From NCBI GenBank assembly GCA_013397865.1, contig VZTI01002348.1, positions 1 to 64,000 on the forward strand: a DNA stretch of 64,000 bases, read 5' to 3'. The stretch comes from Struthidea cinerea. Its lineage: Eukaryota > Chordata > Aves > Passeriformes > Corcoracidae. The notes beneath the pieces are model-generated. The model did not search any database. It saw nothing but the letters and a program-made list of their open reading frames with translations, and had not been told where the DNA came from. How positions within the stretch are numbered: position 1 is the first letter of the stretch; every line of letters begins with the position of its first letter. Position numbers and translations under genes: made by a program. Positions 10,861 to 23,700 of the stretch are shown here, in pieces.

Positions 10861-13800
10861 TAAAATACAGTTAATTTTACAAAAACTGTAATGCTAAAAT
10901 GTATATTTTGTCTATTTCCTCCTCTATCAGCTTCTATGGGAACTGAAATACGTGGTATTTCCAATTTCATATCTATTCAACCATTTCTATCTTGAAAAAA
11001 ATTTTCCTACCATAAAAAACTTCCTCTTTAAATTATTCCTGGTTTGCACCTTATTTAGTTTCTTCAGTATCTTATGCATGAGGAAAAACTTCTTAAAATA
11101 CAGTGTATTTTGACCACAATAAAAGCAGTAATTCTGATTTACATGAGTTTTCATGAGGCTAACAATGGACTTGTAATCTTTAAGGAAAATTAATATATGA
11201 AACTGAAATATAAATATAAACCTGGTTTACCACAGTACTGAAAGGATGGGACTTTTTGTGTGTGAAAAACCTCTTCACTGGATTAGGTTCCTAAAAGTTT
11301 CAAGTCTCAAAAAAGGAAAGCTGTTGCATAAAAGAGCATTTCTAATTTTAGTTGTTATCCAGAGTTACCTCACACACAAAAAAACCCTAAGAGACTTTTT
11401 TCACTTCCTAATGAAACTCAAAGGCCCTTAAGTGATATTAAAATGCAGAGAAATGAAAATTCTCTGCAAAGTTATAAGGAAGTCCTGGTGACATTGTAGT
11501 GCTTTGGCTTGATTAACCTCATCTCTTGATCATCCTTGTCTCGATGAGTTGAACCTTGATTTTGCTCTATTAATTTAAATACTTAATTGTAAATATATCA
11601 GTAAATACCCACTAGCATTTGTCTAACACAGGTAATTTATTTCATTACTACTAATTTCATAACCACAGTTCAGATGGGAATAAATCACTTTAACTTTGGC
11701 AGCATTGGTTTTATTATCAAAATCTACTTCAGTTTAAAGGTAGCATTAGTGACACCTCGGTCCCTGGCACCCCAAGGCCACTCCCACGTTTGTGATGACA
11801 AACGTTCAAAGGGTGCTGGAGAAATGTCACCAGCGCTGGTGGCACTCTGTGTGACCCTGCCCATGGTACTGCTGAGGTCAGAGGGATTTGCTGGAAGCTG
11901 AGAAAAGCTCTCCATTAAGACCATTGTCCACGTGAAAGGGAAAAGCAGGAAAAGCTGCAGGAATGCAGCACATGCCAAGACAAGCAAGGTGTATTGACAC
12001 AAAGCCTTAGCTGGGCAACAGCTGAAATGACCTCTCCTGCTCTGTGTGGGGCCAAGGTCACTGACACCCCTCGACCTTGGCATAGCTTTTACCTCTGACA
12101 AAGATTATCCCTCACTGGGACTTCCAGAAGCTGGATGTGGCATCCTCATCCCAAGGGAATTCTCCTCTGGGACCACAAAGCTGGACCCAGCACTCGATAC
12201 TCAGTTTTGTCCAAAGAAAGCAGCTTCATAGATAAAGTTTTCACTTTACAATAAATTCACCATAAATACAGGCAATCTCTTTGCAGGTTATGCTGTTGAG
12301 GATGTGAGTTACTCCAGCTGGGATTTGCCTTTTCTCTAAACATTCCTCAGAAACACCTTTCACTTCAGAACTTATTGGACTTTATTGAAAAGGCTGTCAG
12401 AGAGAAAACACGGCCCGTTCCAGCATTAGTGTGGCCAGCTGGCCCAGGGCAGTGCCCATCCCCTGTGCTGGCACTGCTGAGGCACCTCAGATCCTGGGAT
12501 TCCCTTTGGGTCCCTCAGGATAACAAAGACATTGAGGGGCTGGAGTGTGTCCAGGGAAGGGAACAGAGCTGGGGAAGGGGCTGGAGCACAAGTGAGTTTG
12601 GCACTGGGAACACCTCCACTGTGGCAGGGCACGGGACACGGCCCGCCCCAGATTGCTGGGAATGCAATGGGTTCAGCAAAAAACAGGATTTGCTGCATAG
12701 GAAAACTTTTCAGGAGTGCAGCATGATGTTGAAAGAAACAACAAATATCTTACCATGGCATGGGGAAAAAGTTGTGAGTTCATATAGATCAGTGATTTTT
12801 TTTCCCCAGGAATAAGAAATACAAATAAACACTTGCATAAGAAATACACATAGAGGAGAAAGGCAGTCAGCCCCAGCTAATTCCTTCAAAAGTACTTCAG
12901 TGAAATTGTTTACAAATATGCATAAGTTTATTTTCACCTCTGCTTAATTTTAAAGGGGTTCGCTCAGGTGGAGCGCCTCTATGGGCGCCACAGCAGCTCT
13001 GTGGTATTGGAGCATCTTTTCCCAGCCCCGTGCTCGGTTCCCGAGGACGGAGCCTCGCTGCCCTCCAGTGGCAGCAGCCTCCAGAACAGCCCCGCATTTT
13101 CCCTCTCCTTTTAGCCCCTTCAGGCCCAGATACTTACAGAAATTATAACATTAAATAAAGCTGTTCCCAGGGAGGGGTAGATCTGCCAGTGCAGCAAAAC
13201 CTCACTCGGAGAAGAAAGATTAACGCCCAGCCTCCAGCCCAAAGCTATTTCACTGCAAACCCTAGGAGCAGATTTTGATAGGTTTCTTTAAGATGTTCTG
13301 GAAAACAGCTTTGCTCTCCCAAGACCACAAAGGTCAGCCCTACTGTCATCACTGCTGGTTCCTGGCACACGGGATTAGCCCTCTGCAGGACTTCCCTGTG
13401 ATCTGTTTCATAAAGGAGACTGAGGAATGCTGAAAAAGCAGATCTCGATGCTTCTTAATACTAAAGATTTTTGCATTCAGCCATGCTCCTTCCATGTCAC
13501 CTTCTATCCCTATATCAGGACTCCAAACAGAGGTGTGCTGTGCCATGAAAATAAGAAAAGCATTCATGAAAAGAACGAATTAATGTTCATTTTTAATTCA
13601 GCTAAGAAAATTCAGCTCTGTTTTTTTACTCTCTGTAGCTCAGTCCCTTCTCCCTGACAAAGTAAGGCATCCTTTAGGATACAAGAGGCCATGGTGGTGT
13701 TGACACCATCACCTCATGCCAGGGAGAAGACTGGAGGGGTCCTGCTGGATCCATGGCTTTGACAGAAGCCAGTCTTAACCAGTCAAGAAGGACGGCCTTT

Positions 13801-14700
13801 TCTAGGTGGGATTCCCTTTTATGAGGCAAATCACTTAATCTTTAAAAAAACCTCAAAAAAAACAGGTGGCAAAGTATATCCAGCATGACCTGCAGTATAT
13901 TTCCTCTCAATTATGACTTTATTTCTCCTTGTCCTTTATTAATTTGTATTTACACTGGCACTACAGTATCTTCTGCCTCTCGTCTCATCCTTTGATCACG
14001 TAACACACAAAGTAGCATAAAAACCTGGTGCTAGCTCCTACTCTTCACCTGAAAAATAGCTTGATAACACCTTGTGGCCCTGTCTTGCTCCATTTCCTTG
14101 GCTGTTATAGACCAGCAATTGTCCAGCCATGCCTCGGCCAATATTTCTTACAGCTCTTTTATTGCTCTGGGGGCTGCAAGTGAGACAGAGAGAACAGCAG
14201 ATCTGAAACATGCTGGAGGGATCTTCTCCCAGGTTAAAGAGGAGCCAGGAAAATTAGAAAAAACATAAAAACTGCTTCTTACAGGAGTAGTCTGTGGCAG
14301 ACAAAGAGAATTTGTTTGAGGCTTGCCTGACATTTTTAGGGTGCTAATCTTTTGGCACAATCCTCGCACCAATTGAATCTGGTTTTGTATTTAGGTTGTA
14401 AATTGGAAACTGTCTTAATGGGTGGCATGAGAATCCTTACCAAACAGCCTAAGCTCCAAAAGTAAATCCCTGCTTCCTGGAACAGCGATACCATCAACAC
14501 AGGGCCACAAAGGTGCCCAGGGAGTGTTTGGGAAGATCTCGGTGGCCAGCCTGGAACAGCTCCGTGAGCTGGATCTCCTCATCCGGATGTCTGGATGTAC
14601 CCTGTGAAAGGAAAATCCTCACTAAATCACTTCCTTGGCATCGATCTGGAAGTTCAGTGAGGGGGATCAGGTTGCACAGCACACGTCTTTGATGCAGACC
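10861..14700. other. Gene-free spacer upstream of the SRCR-mucin gene
   Basis: Apart from one plus-strand CR1 fragment (12410-12655) I see no coding exon, RNA gene or clear regulatory element. ORFs of 60-146 codons here are chance or CR1-derived. Confidence 0.5.
12410..12655 (+). mobile_element. CR1 LINE fragment
   Basis: The passage around AAAGACATTGAGGGGCTGGA, then GTGTCCAGGGAAGGGAACAG, is typical internal CR1 sequence in plus orientation. The 146-codon ORF across this region is derived from it and is not a gene. Confidence 0.75.
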
Positions 14701-14713
14701 AGAACCCATTTGG

Positions 14714-14720
14714 TATAAAT
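14714..14720 (+). promoter_or_regulatory. TATA box of the SRCR-mucin gene
   Basis: TATAAAT lies 43 bp upstream of the start codon at 14763, so transcription would begin roughly 20 bp before the ATG. This short TATA-to-ATG spacing matches the CUZD1 promoter downstream and suits a tissue-restricted secretory gene. Confidence 0.65.
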
Positions 14721-14762
14721 TCTGCAGCTGTGCTGGGTTAGAACAGACCACCCCCAACAACC

Positions 14763-17700
14763 ATGGACCTTCACGTACGTCTCACCTGGCTGCTTCTGCT
14801 GAGCACCACTCTCCTGTCTGAACCAGGTACTGCCTCTAAAACATTTTCATGCTTGCAGGGAAATGGTACAGTCAGAATTATTTACTAATACAGGCTGGTT
14901 TGCTGGGAAGGGGTGGCAAAGATTCTCTTTGAATATTGCTGATGAGTTTTGTACCATAGAATTGATGGTTTACTTTGTCTTCTACTTCAAAGATTCAGTC
15001 CAGATCCATAGGTTATATTTCAAAATAGATGTATTTCAAAATAGATGTATTTCAAAATACCTAATATAGTATATATAATATATGTAATATTATATTAAGA
15101 TACTATATTTCAAAATACAACCTGTGAAGGTTACAGACTGAAGGAGGCTGAAGAATATTCCTTTTTTTCTCTTCTGTGAGGGGAATAGTTTGTAGAAGTT
15201 GTTTTCTAAATGTTCTTCTTCTAATATTCTAGTTTTAATTCAAATTATTCTATACTGTACATTTTAAAATGTAGAGAAAGAGGGGGAAAAAAACACAGAG
15301 CAGTTCTGCCAGATGCAGGTGGAAATGTGCTCTGCATGACATGTTCCTTCGAACTCATACTCTTGCTAGTTTGAATGAGATACTTGGAGCTTTGGTTATC
15401 AGTATAGGCACCATGAAAGACGCCTTGCCAATCCTTTACAAAAAAAGGTGATTTCACAGAGTGTGGTTTAAGGGCTGGCTGTAATGAATTATTTACAAAA
15501 CAAGAGTTTCATGTATTACGTCAAGGCTAATATGTTTCCTTCTCTGCCACAGCAAGTGGAACCTGGCGGAACCGGCCAGAGAGAGACCTAAACTCACTAT
15601 GGAACAAATTTTCAGATTGGTTTAAAGACAAATTTCAACACAGAGGTAAGAGGTGTGCTCCTGAGTGTGAAGGTAGCTGGCAGATGTGCGGAGCTCCCTG
15701 AGCCAGCTCCGGGCGAGCTGTGCCTCAGCAGCACAGCCAGCCATACCCTACCAGGGTAGTTCAGGCCCTGCACGCAGCAGAGCCATGGGGGCGCAAGCTT
15801 AGACATCAGAAGTTTAGCTATAAATAAACAAATTGAAATTCACCTGTCAACTTTTGCTTTAGTTCCACCACCACCACAGCTGAGACTGGAATCTGGAGGG
15901 GACCGATGCGCCGGGCGGGTTGAAGTTTATCATGATGGAAAATGGGGCACCGTCTGTGATGATTATTTCAATATGAACAGTGCCAACGTGGTGTGCAGAC
16001 AACTTAACTGTGGCCAAGCTGTCTCTGTCCTGGGACTGTCTTACTTTGGCCCCAGTGGAAAAAATATCCAGTTGGATGATGTGCAGTGTAGAGGAACTGA
16101 ATCCCACCTTTGGGACTGCCGGCACGCCGGCTGGGGCAGGCACAACTGTGGACTCAATGAGGATGTTGGTGTCATCTGCTCAGGTAAAAATAAAAATAAA
16201 AATAAAAAAATAAAAATAAAAATAAAAATAAAAATAAAAATAAAATATAAGAAGAAGAAAAAACCGCCTCGGACTATCCTGTTCACCATAAATGCAAGAA
16301 ATAACAGGGTAGAGCTTGGAAATCAGGCCAGGGCTGAAATGTGGAGGGAGGGGTGCTTCTTGTGTTTAGGTCTGAGTGATGGAGGAGCAAAAGATGTCTT
16401 GGATAAAATAACAAGGTTGGACAGCAAGCCCTGAGTAGGAAAACAGTGAAAAGCAGGTAGTTCAGGACCACTTTAGTCAACATCTGATTACAGCCACCCC
16501 CCAAGATAAGAAAGGCAAAGAGTAAGGAGAAGATAGAGACCCATCCAGTTGTCAACCAGACATGTGTGAGTGGAAACAAAAATAAATCTTGTCATAAGTA
16601 TATAATATAAATAACTGCCCAGTAAAGTAAATTTTTGCTTTTTTTGCTGTTCACAGATGCAATGCACTCCACGGTTGCACCAACAGGTAAGCCAGGGCTT
16701 TTGGGACAGGAGCCCATTAGCTTTTACAGTCTCCCCAATGCTCAGAGTCTAATTTTTAACTCGAAAAGTCATGTAATTACAGCTCCTTGGCAGACAGTTT
16801 TCTAGAAAGGCACATGCTCTGAATTACAAGTTATTGCCCAAATTACTATTTATTCATCCACTGCAACATTATTTCTGCTCTTTGCATTGCTAATACAAAC
16901 TGTATTTGCCACTTATCTACTGATAATCAGTGAAAACATGAGGCAAGTCTTTACACTCCAGGTCTAAGTTTCTGATTCCATTTTTTTTGCTGAAATAATA
17001 ATAACATCCAGGAAACCTTAATGTACAAATGTTTCTTGGGATTTCTAGGTGTTAACTATGCTCTTCATACACACAGCCACAGATGAGCAGGTGCTAAAAT
17101 GCAGTTTTCTGTCATGTAGAATCATAGAATCATTATTATTTTTTATTACGTTATATGTAACACAGAAATGAAAAGCTGGTTCCCAAAACCATTTATTCTT
17201 AAGGTTTTAACACGGTAGCAACTGTGACAACTACCACAGAACCCCTGATTTCTGCTGGTAAAGGCAAGGTTAAAAAGCAAGCTGCAAATGTTGCGTGTGG
17301 AAATTTTGAGCAACAGATGCAATTTGTTCAAAGCAGGCAGGAGGAACACAATTCTCCCAAGTTCACTTACAACGACTACTGGAAGTTGTTGTTCTGAGCC
17401 ACAAGACCAAAAGTCAAAGTCCAGGGATGTGGCTTTCTTTCCCATGAAACCCAAAGCATGAATGACTTCACAGATCTTTGCAATGTCTCTGCAGGTTCCT
17501 CCCCTGCACCCAGCTCAACCCCAGCACAGACTGAGACATCGCCTGCTCCAGAGACCCTGCTGCCCCTCGGGGAAGGTGAGGCACACACGGGGGCTGGAAT
17601 TCCCTCCCAGAGCACAAGACAAATCTCACGTTTTATTCCCCTTCACAATGGCCCCTTTGCACCTTTCCAAGTGACTACTGCGCCTCTAGAAGTGAAACAA

Positions 17701-20700
17701 AGCAGTCAGAAACAACACACGGATCGACTGCCTTTGTTAATAAATATTAAATGAGGTGAAAGTAATTTTTTTGTAATCAAAATTAAAAGGCTGTGCAATG
17801 ACTCACTGTCCCACAAAGCCCAAATTTATTTAGCTTCATCAAGACTTCTGTTCACATGTTCACTCCTAATTTCTGCCAATCTCTCTCTTCTTTGTACTTC
17901 CTCAACTGCCTCCAGAAGTGTCTTCTGCACCCACGACTGTCAGAGAGGAAATTATCACATTAGCTCCCGAAAACCCAGCCACAGCTGACGAAGGTAAGAG
18001 CAGCCATTCTGCACGTGCTTTTTAAAATAAACACTCTGGTAATTTGGGGTTTTCAGCTAAATTAGGATGTGACCATGTAAATCTGTAAATATACCCATAG
18101 CAGACAACACAGTTGTCCTTAGTTCCTCCTTTGTGAAGGAACAATCCCCCTACAACATCTTCACTTGAAAAATACCCGCCTGTGAGGACAGGGCAGGGAT
18201 ATGTGTACTTACTGATCAATACTCTAAGCTGTAGCTATAAAGAATACACTTACAAAGTTGCAAAGAAAAACTGTCCAGCTCATTTTAATTTTATGTGTCC
18301 AAAATTCATGAAAGCTCTGGCAATGTTAAGGACCAAGCCAGGCATTTGCACTCATTTCTCTCAGCTGGGGGATCAGCCTCTCCATTTATTCAGCAGACTG
18401 ATCATTATGGAATGTTTTGGGTTGGAAGGGACCTTAAAGATCACCTGGATCCAACCCTCTCCCATGGGCAGGGGTACCACCCACTAGATCAGTTTTTTTA
18501 TTAGGCCTGAGACCTAAAGCAAGTCACAAGCTCTTCAAGTCACTCTTAAGCTTTTAATTGCTGCTTGCAACCATTCAATTTCTCACCCTTTCAGCCTCCC
18601 CTAGCACAGCTGCCTCCCTTCCTTCCACCACCACCACAGAGGAAAGCAGGACATCAGAAATCCCAGCTACGCCACAGACAGATAAAGGGCATTTGCACAA
18701 TACACTGCATGTCAGAAACACGTGGTTATAAGCTTGAGTCAGGAGGGGACATCAGTGGAGAAGCCAAGATATGCTGCAAAATCAGCATCCCTCAGTGCAG
18801 CTGGTGTTTGTTTGAACTTGGCCTGCTCAGTGCCAATCTGCTGCCACCACCCAGGTGGGGGCTGTGCGTGCTGTGGGCAGAGCCTGCTGCAAGGGGAGCT
18901 GGATGGGGCACACTTGGAACCACGGAATCTGACGACAATTAAATTCCTCAAGAGCTGATCTCAGTCTTTCAGCCTTACCTCTGGTTCTTTCCCTCTTGTT
19001 TCTACATTTCTTCCTTTTTCTCATAGACTCTGAAAATACTACAGAATCAAACTTGTCACCTGCCCTGCTTGTAGAAGATGCGACGACCTCAGCTGCAGAA
19101 ATCCTTTCCGCAGTGGCTGAAGGTAAGATACAGACACAATGCCATAAAATCTAAAATTAGTGCTTGAGTTTGTTCCAAAAAAATTACATTTGTAGGATTA
19201 AAATAAATGAATAAACCTCAAGATCAGTCAACTGCTAGTTCATTGTCTCAGCGAAGAAAAATTCAGCTTATATTCATCTTAACAAAATATTACCTCATCT
19301 GAGTATTTTGATTCAAATTAGCAGATTTTAGAGGCTACAATCCAAGTCTCTTTTCCTTCAAGGACGTAATCAAAATCGTATCAGCAATCATCAGCTCCAT
19401 TTTCTATCACTGATTGATGTTTTTCTCCAGTAATGTATTTCCTCAACACTTCCACAGTCCCTTCAAAATCCCCGTATTCCTCCTTCGCATCCACTTCAGT
19501 GAATGAAGAGCCTGAGACAGTAACTGCACCAGGAATCCTAAACCCAGCTTACATAGGCAAATTCTGAGTTGAAAAATCAATTTGGAGCCTCAGTGAGCTA
19601 AGGGACAGACAGACTGTATGGAAAAAGTATGCAAAAATTTAATAAGGAGGGCTATGAACATAATGCTTCATTCTCCAGTAGCTAAGAAGCTTAAAAATCC
19701 AACTACTAAGTATTTATTTCTTGTGGTGCTATGTGGTGATAAAGACTTCACACTTTTCTAGCAACGTGACAAATCCAAACAGTTTAATCAAAATTTAATT
19801 CTGGTTCCTATTCGTGTTGGGCAATATTGTTCATTGCTTGTATTTTTTTTTTCCTCAAAGGTTCAACAGATTTTTCTGCCATAGAAGCAGACAACCTGAG
19901 CACATCTGCCCCAGCCACAGGCAGCACTGAGCCATCAACAATGCCAGCACTACTGTTTACAGTGGGTGAAGGTAAGAAGGAGCCAGGTGCAGAGGATCGT
20001 GTTGCAATGTGTGTGCCCACACCCCACCCTGCCCCATGCTCTGGGCTGGGGCACCTATTTTGTCAAACACTTCGCAACCTTTTAATGAATGGTTGATTTA
20101 ATGAGTTTATTAAATATTTTCTTAGATATTAAAAAATATTCAAACCACAATTTCACCAGACAGGGCCATTTTGAATCAGACGCCAGCTGAGCTGGGACCT
20201 TCCTCTCCACCACATGCTGTCCCACCTCCTGTTCTAACAAAGCAGGAATTGATACCATTAGTACCTTTAAACTCCCACACAAACCTGCCCCCAGGGAGAT
20301 GTTTATGTATTTATTTATTTGCCTCTGAATTAACCTATAATTGACCACAAAAAAGGCTTTGGGCACTCTATTTAAGCATCTTTTATTACAGATATTTTCT
20401 GCAGTTCCTCTTTTCGCTCTCCCAGACTCTGGGGTGCAGAGGGACTTGTGGCCATCCTGTTCAGAGTAGTGACAGACACTTCCTACATAAACTAAATTCA
20501 GCTCTTTCAAGCTTCCCTCAGAGCTCATGATGCTCAAGCCTTCTGTGTTCTTGAACCATTTCTCCAAGCTGTCCCCAGTATCATGGTCTGGGAGCTGTGG
20601 CTGTGTAACACCCACACCATCTGCTACTCCAAGATGCTGCATAACATGATAAACAATTTCCAAGGCACTGATGATTCCTGTCTTTAAAACTTCTTTTTAA

Positions 20701-23700
20701 CACTGCTTGTCTTCTACAGCCTTACCTCTGCTGTCAGAATCCCCAGCTGTGACTCAGTGCCAGCACCAGGAAATTTAACAGATTTACTCACTGCTCCACC
20801 CATTAACCTTATTTCAAACAGCATTTTCATGTTCCAGATCTAGGATCTATCCTAAATTCTGTAAATGTTGTCTTAAAAATTAACAGGCAAAACCCCTCCA
20901 GTGCAGTGAAGAAATATCAGTCGCTCTTTTTCTACCTTTTTCCTGCCACACATTTCACTTTCAAAAGGATAGAAACAAAAATCTTCCTTCTTAGAAGACT
21001 GTTTTAAAGAGCTTTGATCAGATTGTCTTGTTCATTCAGAAAATTTCATTTTACTTATAGACACCATGTGTATCAGGGTCGCTGTTCAATGGTTTAAAGG
21101 GAAAAAAGGCTCCTTTATAGCTCTAACTAATAACTTAAATACTTTAATTTGTACTTACTGCAGGTAAACTGTGTTAAAGATGCACGAAAATTAAGTGCTT
21201 CCTGGTTCCTTTGATTATATTCTACACTTAACAAAGAATTTTCTTTGAAGAGACACAGATACTGATTATTTTCTTTTATTGATTTGCTGAAAGTGAAAAG
21301 TGACTGTTCAGCTGTCTATAGGCACCCAACAAGAATACATTAAAGATTCTTAAGACTGCCACTTAATCAGTCGTTATTTTCTGAAAAAGTGCCCCTAAAA
21401 AATTCAGATTGCTGATCATATTTCAGAATCATGAAATAATTCATTTATTTAGAAACTTTAATGGGAAAGGTGCCTCCCTCCCATAAAGCCATTTTTAATA
21501 TCAGCTGAATAACAACAAATTCATTTCTGCCTGCAGTTCAAGGTCTGAATAGAGATTTTTTAATTTGCCTCTTTCTCACTATTCCCACCTGGATTTAGAC
21601 AGCTAATGCAGTCTTAAGATAGTCTTAAATTTCTATTTAATACCTTTCATCTCTGATGAATACATAGCACCTGGATCAACAGGTTAATTAGCATTTCTCT
21701 CATTCATCTCATATTTGGCAGTGTAGTTTAGAACTAGATCTTGGGGAACGAGTCGCTGCTGACAGCTCTTTACAGCCAACTTCTGCAGAAGTAAATGCTC
21801 GGCGTGGTGCTGGGGTGGAAGGAGCTTTGATCATGGTCAGCAAGAAGGAATTAAGGACAAAGAGTCCCAGGAAACACGGCCCTCATCCGGGATGGATGTG
21901 CATTAGTTGGTCACAAATGGCTGCCAGGTGACAGCAAAAGGTCCCAAAATGAAAACCTGGTAACTCCTGCCCCGCCAAGGAGCGAGACAGGTGTGTGCAC
22001 GTGGTGCAGTTCATGATGGCCACAAACCAGGAGGGACCCAAATTACGTTGTTGGTGGTGTCTCTGATTTCTCCCTCTGAAAGAAAAACACACTCCAGGCC
22101 CATAAAACTAATTTGGAACTTCAGATTTCTGAAAGCCTTTCCCTGTGAAGGGGAGATAAATGTGTGGAGTGTTCTGTAAGTACTCGGCTCTCAGAAATGA
22201 GCCTGGGCTGAGGAAATAGCTCTGCCTCTGCTCTGGGGAAATGGTGCTGTGCCAACCATCTGTCATGCCAGAGGGTCAGCAAGGATGGGGAGAGAGGCTG
22301 AACCAGGCAGTATTTAAAGGATGGGAAAGAAAAAACAAACCCAAACCATATTCCTTTAGATTGCAAGGCATCCCAGAAAAAATTGGCTCTGTCATAATTA
22401 TATCTCAGCCTTCCTAGCCCTGATTTCCCATAAACAGGAAATGCTGTAGGTCTCAGAGGAAAAGTATATGGTTAAAATGCAGGCAATATTTAATTTCACC
22501 TTTTCTTCCTGTATTACGTAAAATGGCATTACTCTCGCTTATGTGCTATGGGTCTTGGTGGAAAAAAATATACATTTAACATGCACATAAAATTTCATTT
22601 CACCTTTTCTCTCTCACAGCAATAGACTCTCTTACTGAAGAATTTGCAGTTGTAACTGCTTGTAAGTAAAATAGCATTAATCTGGTGTACATGCTATTAG
22701 TCTGGGGGAAAAAATATACGTTTAACATGCACATAAAATTTCATTTCACCTTTTCTCTCTCACAGCAATAGACTCTCTTACTGAAGAATTTGCAGTTGTA
22801 ACTGCTTGTAAGTAAAATAGCATTAATCTGGTGTACATGCTATTAGTCTGGGGGAAAAAATATACGTTTAACATGCACATAAAATTTCATTTCACCTTTT
22901 CTCTCTCACAGCAATAGACTCTCTTACTGAAGAATTTGCAGTTGTAACTGCTTGTAAGTAAAATAGCATTAATCTGGTGTACATGCTATTAGTCTGGGGG
23001 AAAAAATATACGTTTAACATGCACATAAAATTTCATTTCACCTTTTCTCTCTCACAGCAATAGACTCTCTTACTGAAGAATTTGCAGTTGTAACTGCTTG
23101 TAAGTAAAATAGCATTAATCTGGTGTACATGCTATTAGTCTGGGGGAAAAAATATACGTTTAACATGCACATAAAATTTCATTTCACCTTTTCTCTCTCA
23201 CAGCAATAGACTCTCTTACTGAAGAATTTGCAGTTGTAACTGCTTGTAAGTAAAATAGCATTAATCTGGTGTACATGCTATTAGTCTGGGGGAAAAAATA
23301 TACGTTTAACATGCACATAAAATTTCATTTCACCTTTTCTCTCTCACAGCAATAGACTCTCTTACTGAAGAATTTGCAGTTGTAACTGCTTGTAAGTAAA
23401 ATAGCATTAATCTGGCGTACATGCTATTAGTCTGGGGGAAAAAATATACATTTAACATGCACATAAAATTTCATTTCACCTTTTCTCTCTCACAGCCTCT
23501 CCTAGTACTGCACCAGCAGACATCACTAGTAAGTAACGCTGTGTTACTCTGGCTTACATGCTAAAGGTTTCAGAGCAAAAATATATACTTAAAATACAAA
23601 CAATATTCAATTTCATTTTTCCTTCTCACAGCAACAGTCTCTCCTAGTGCTGCACCAGCAGACATTACCAATGGTAAGTAATAAAGCGTAACTATGGCCT

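Noticed and set aside
12375..12815. 146-codon plus-strand ORF
   Set aside because: Most of it is translated CR1 sequence with no family features.
17115..17135. Short AATCATAGAATCATT block
   Set aside because: It looks like a CR1 tail but is too short to call as an element.
20700..20780. Possible mucin exon after CTTCTACAG
   Set aside because: The expected phase-1 frame meets a stop after about 20 codons and no donor is present.
22620..23495. CRISPR-like regular repeats
   Set aside because: The 146-bp units are whole identical blocks with no unique spacers, carry splice sites and lie in a vertebrate gene.
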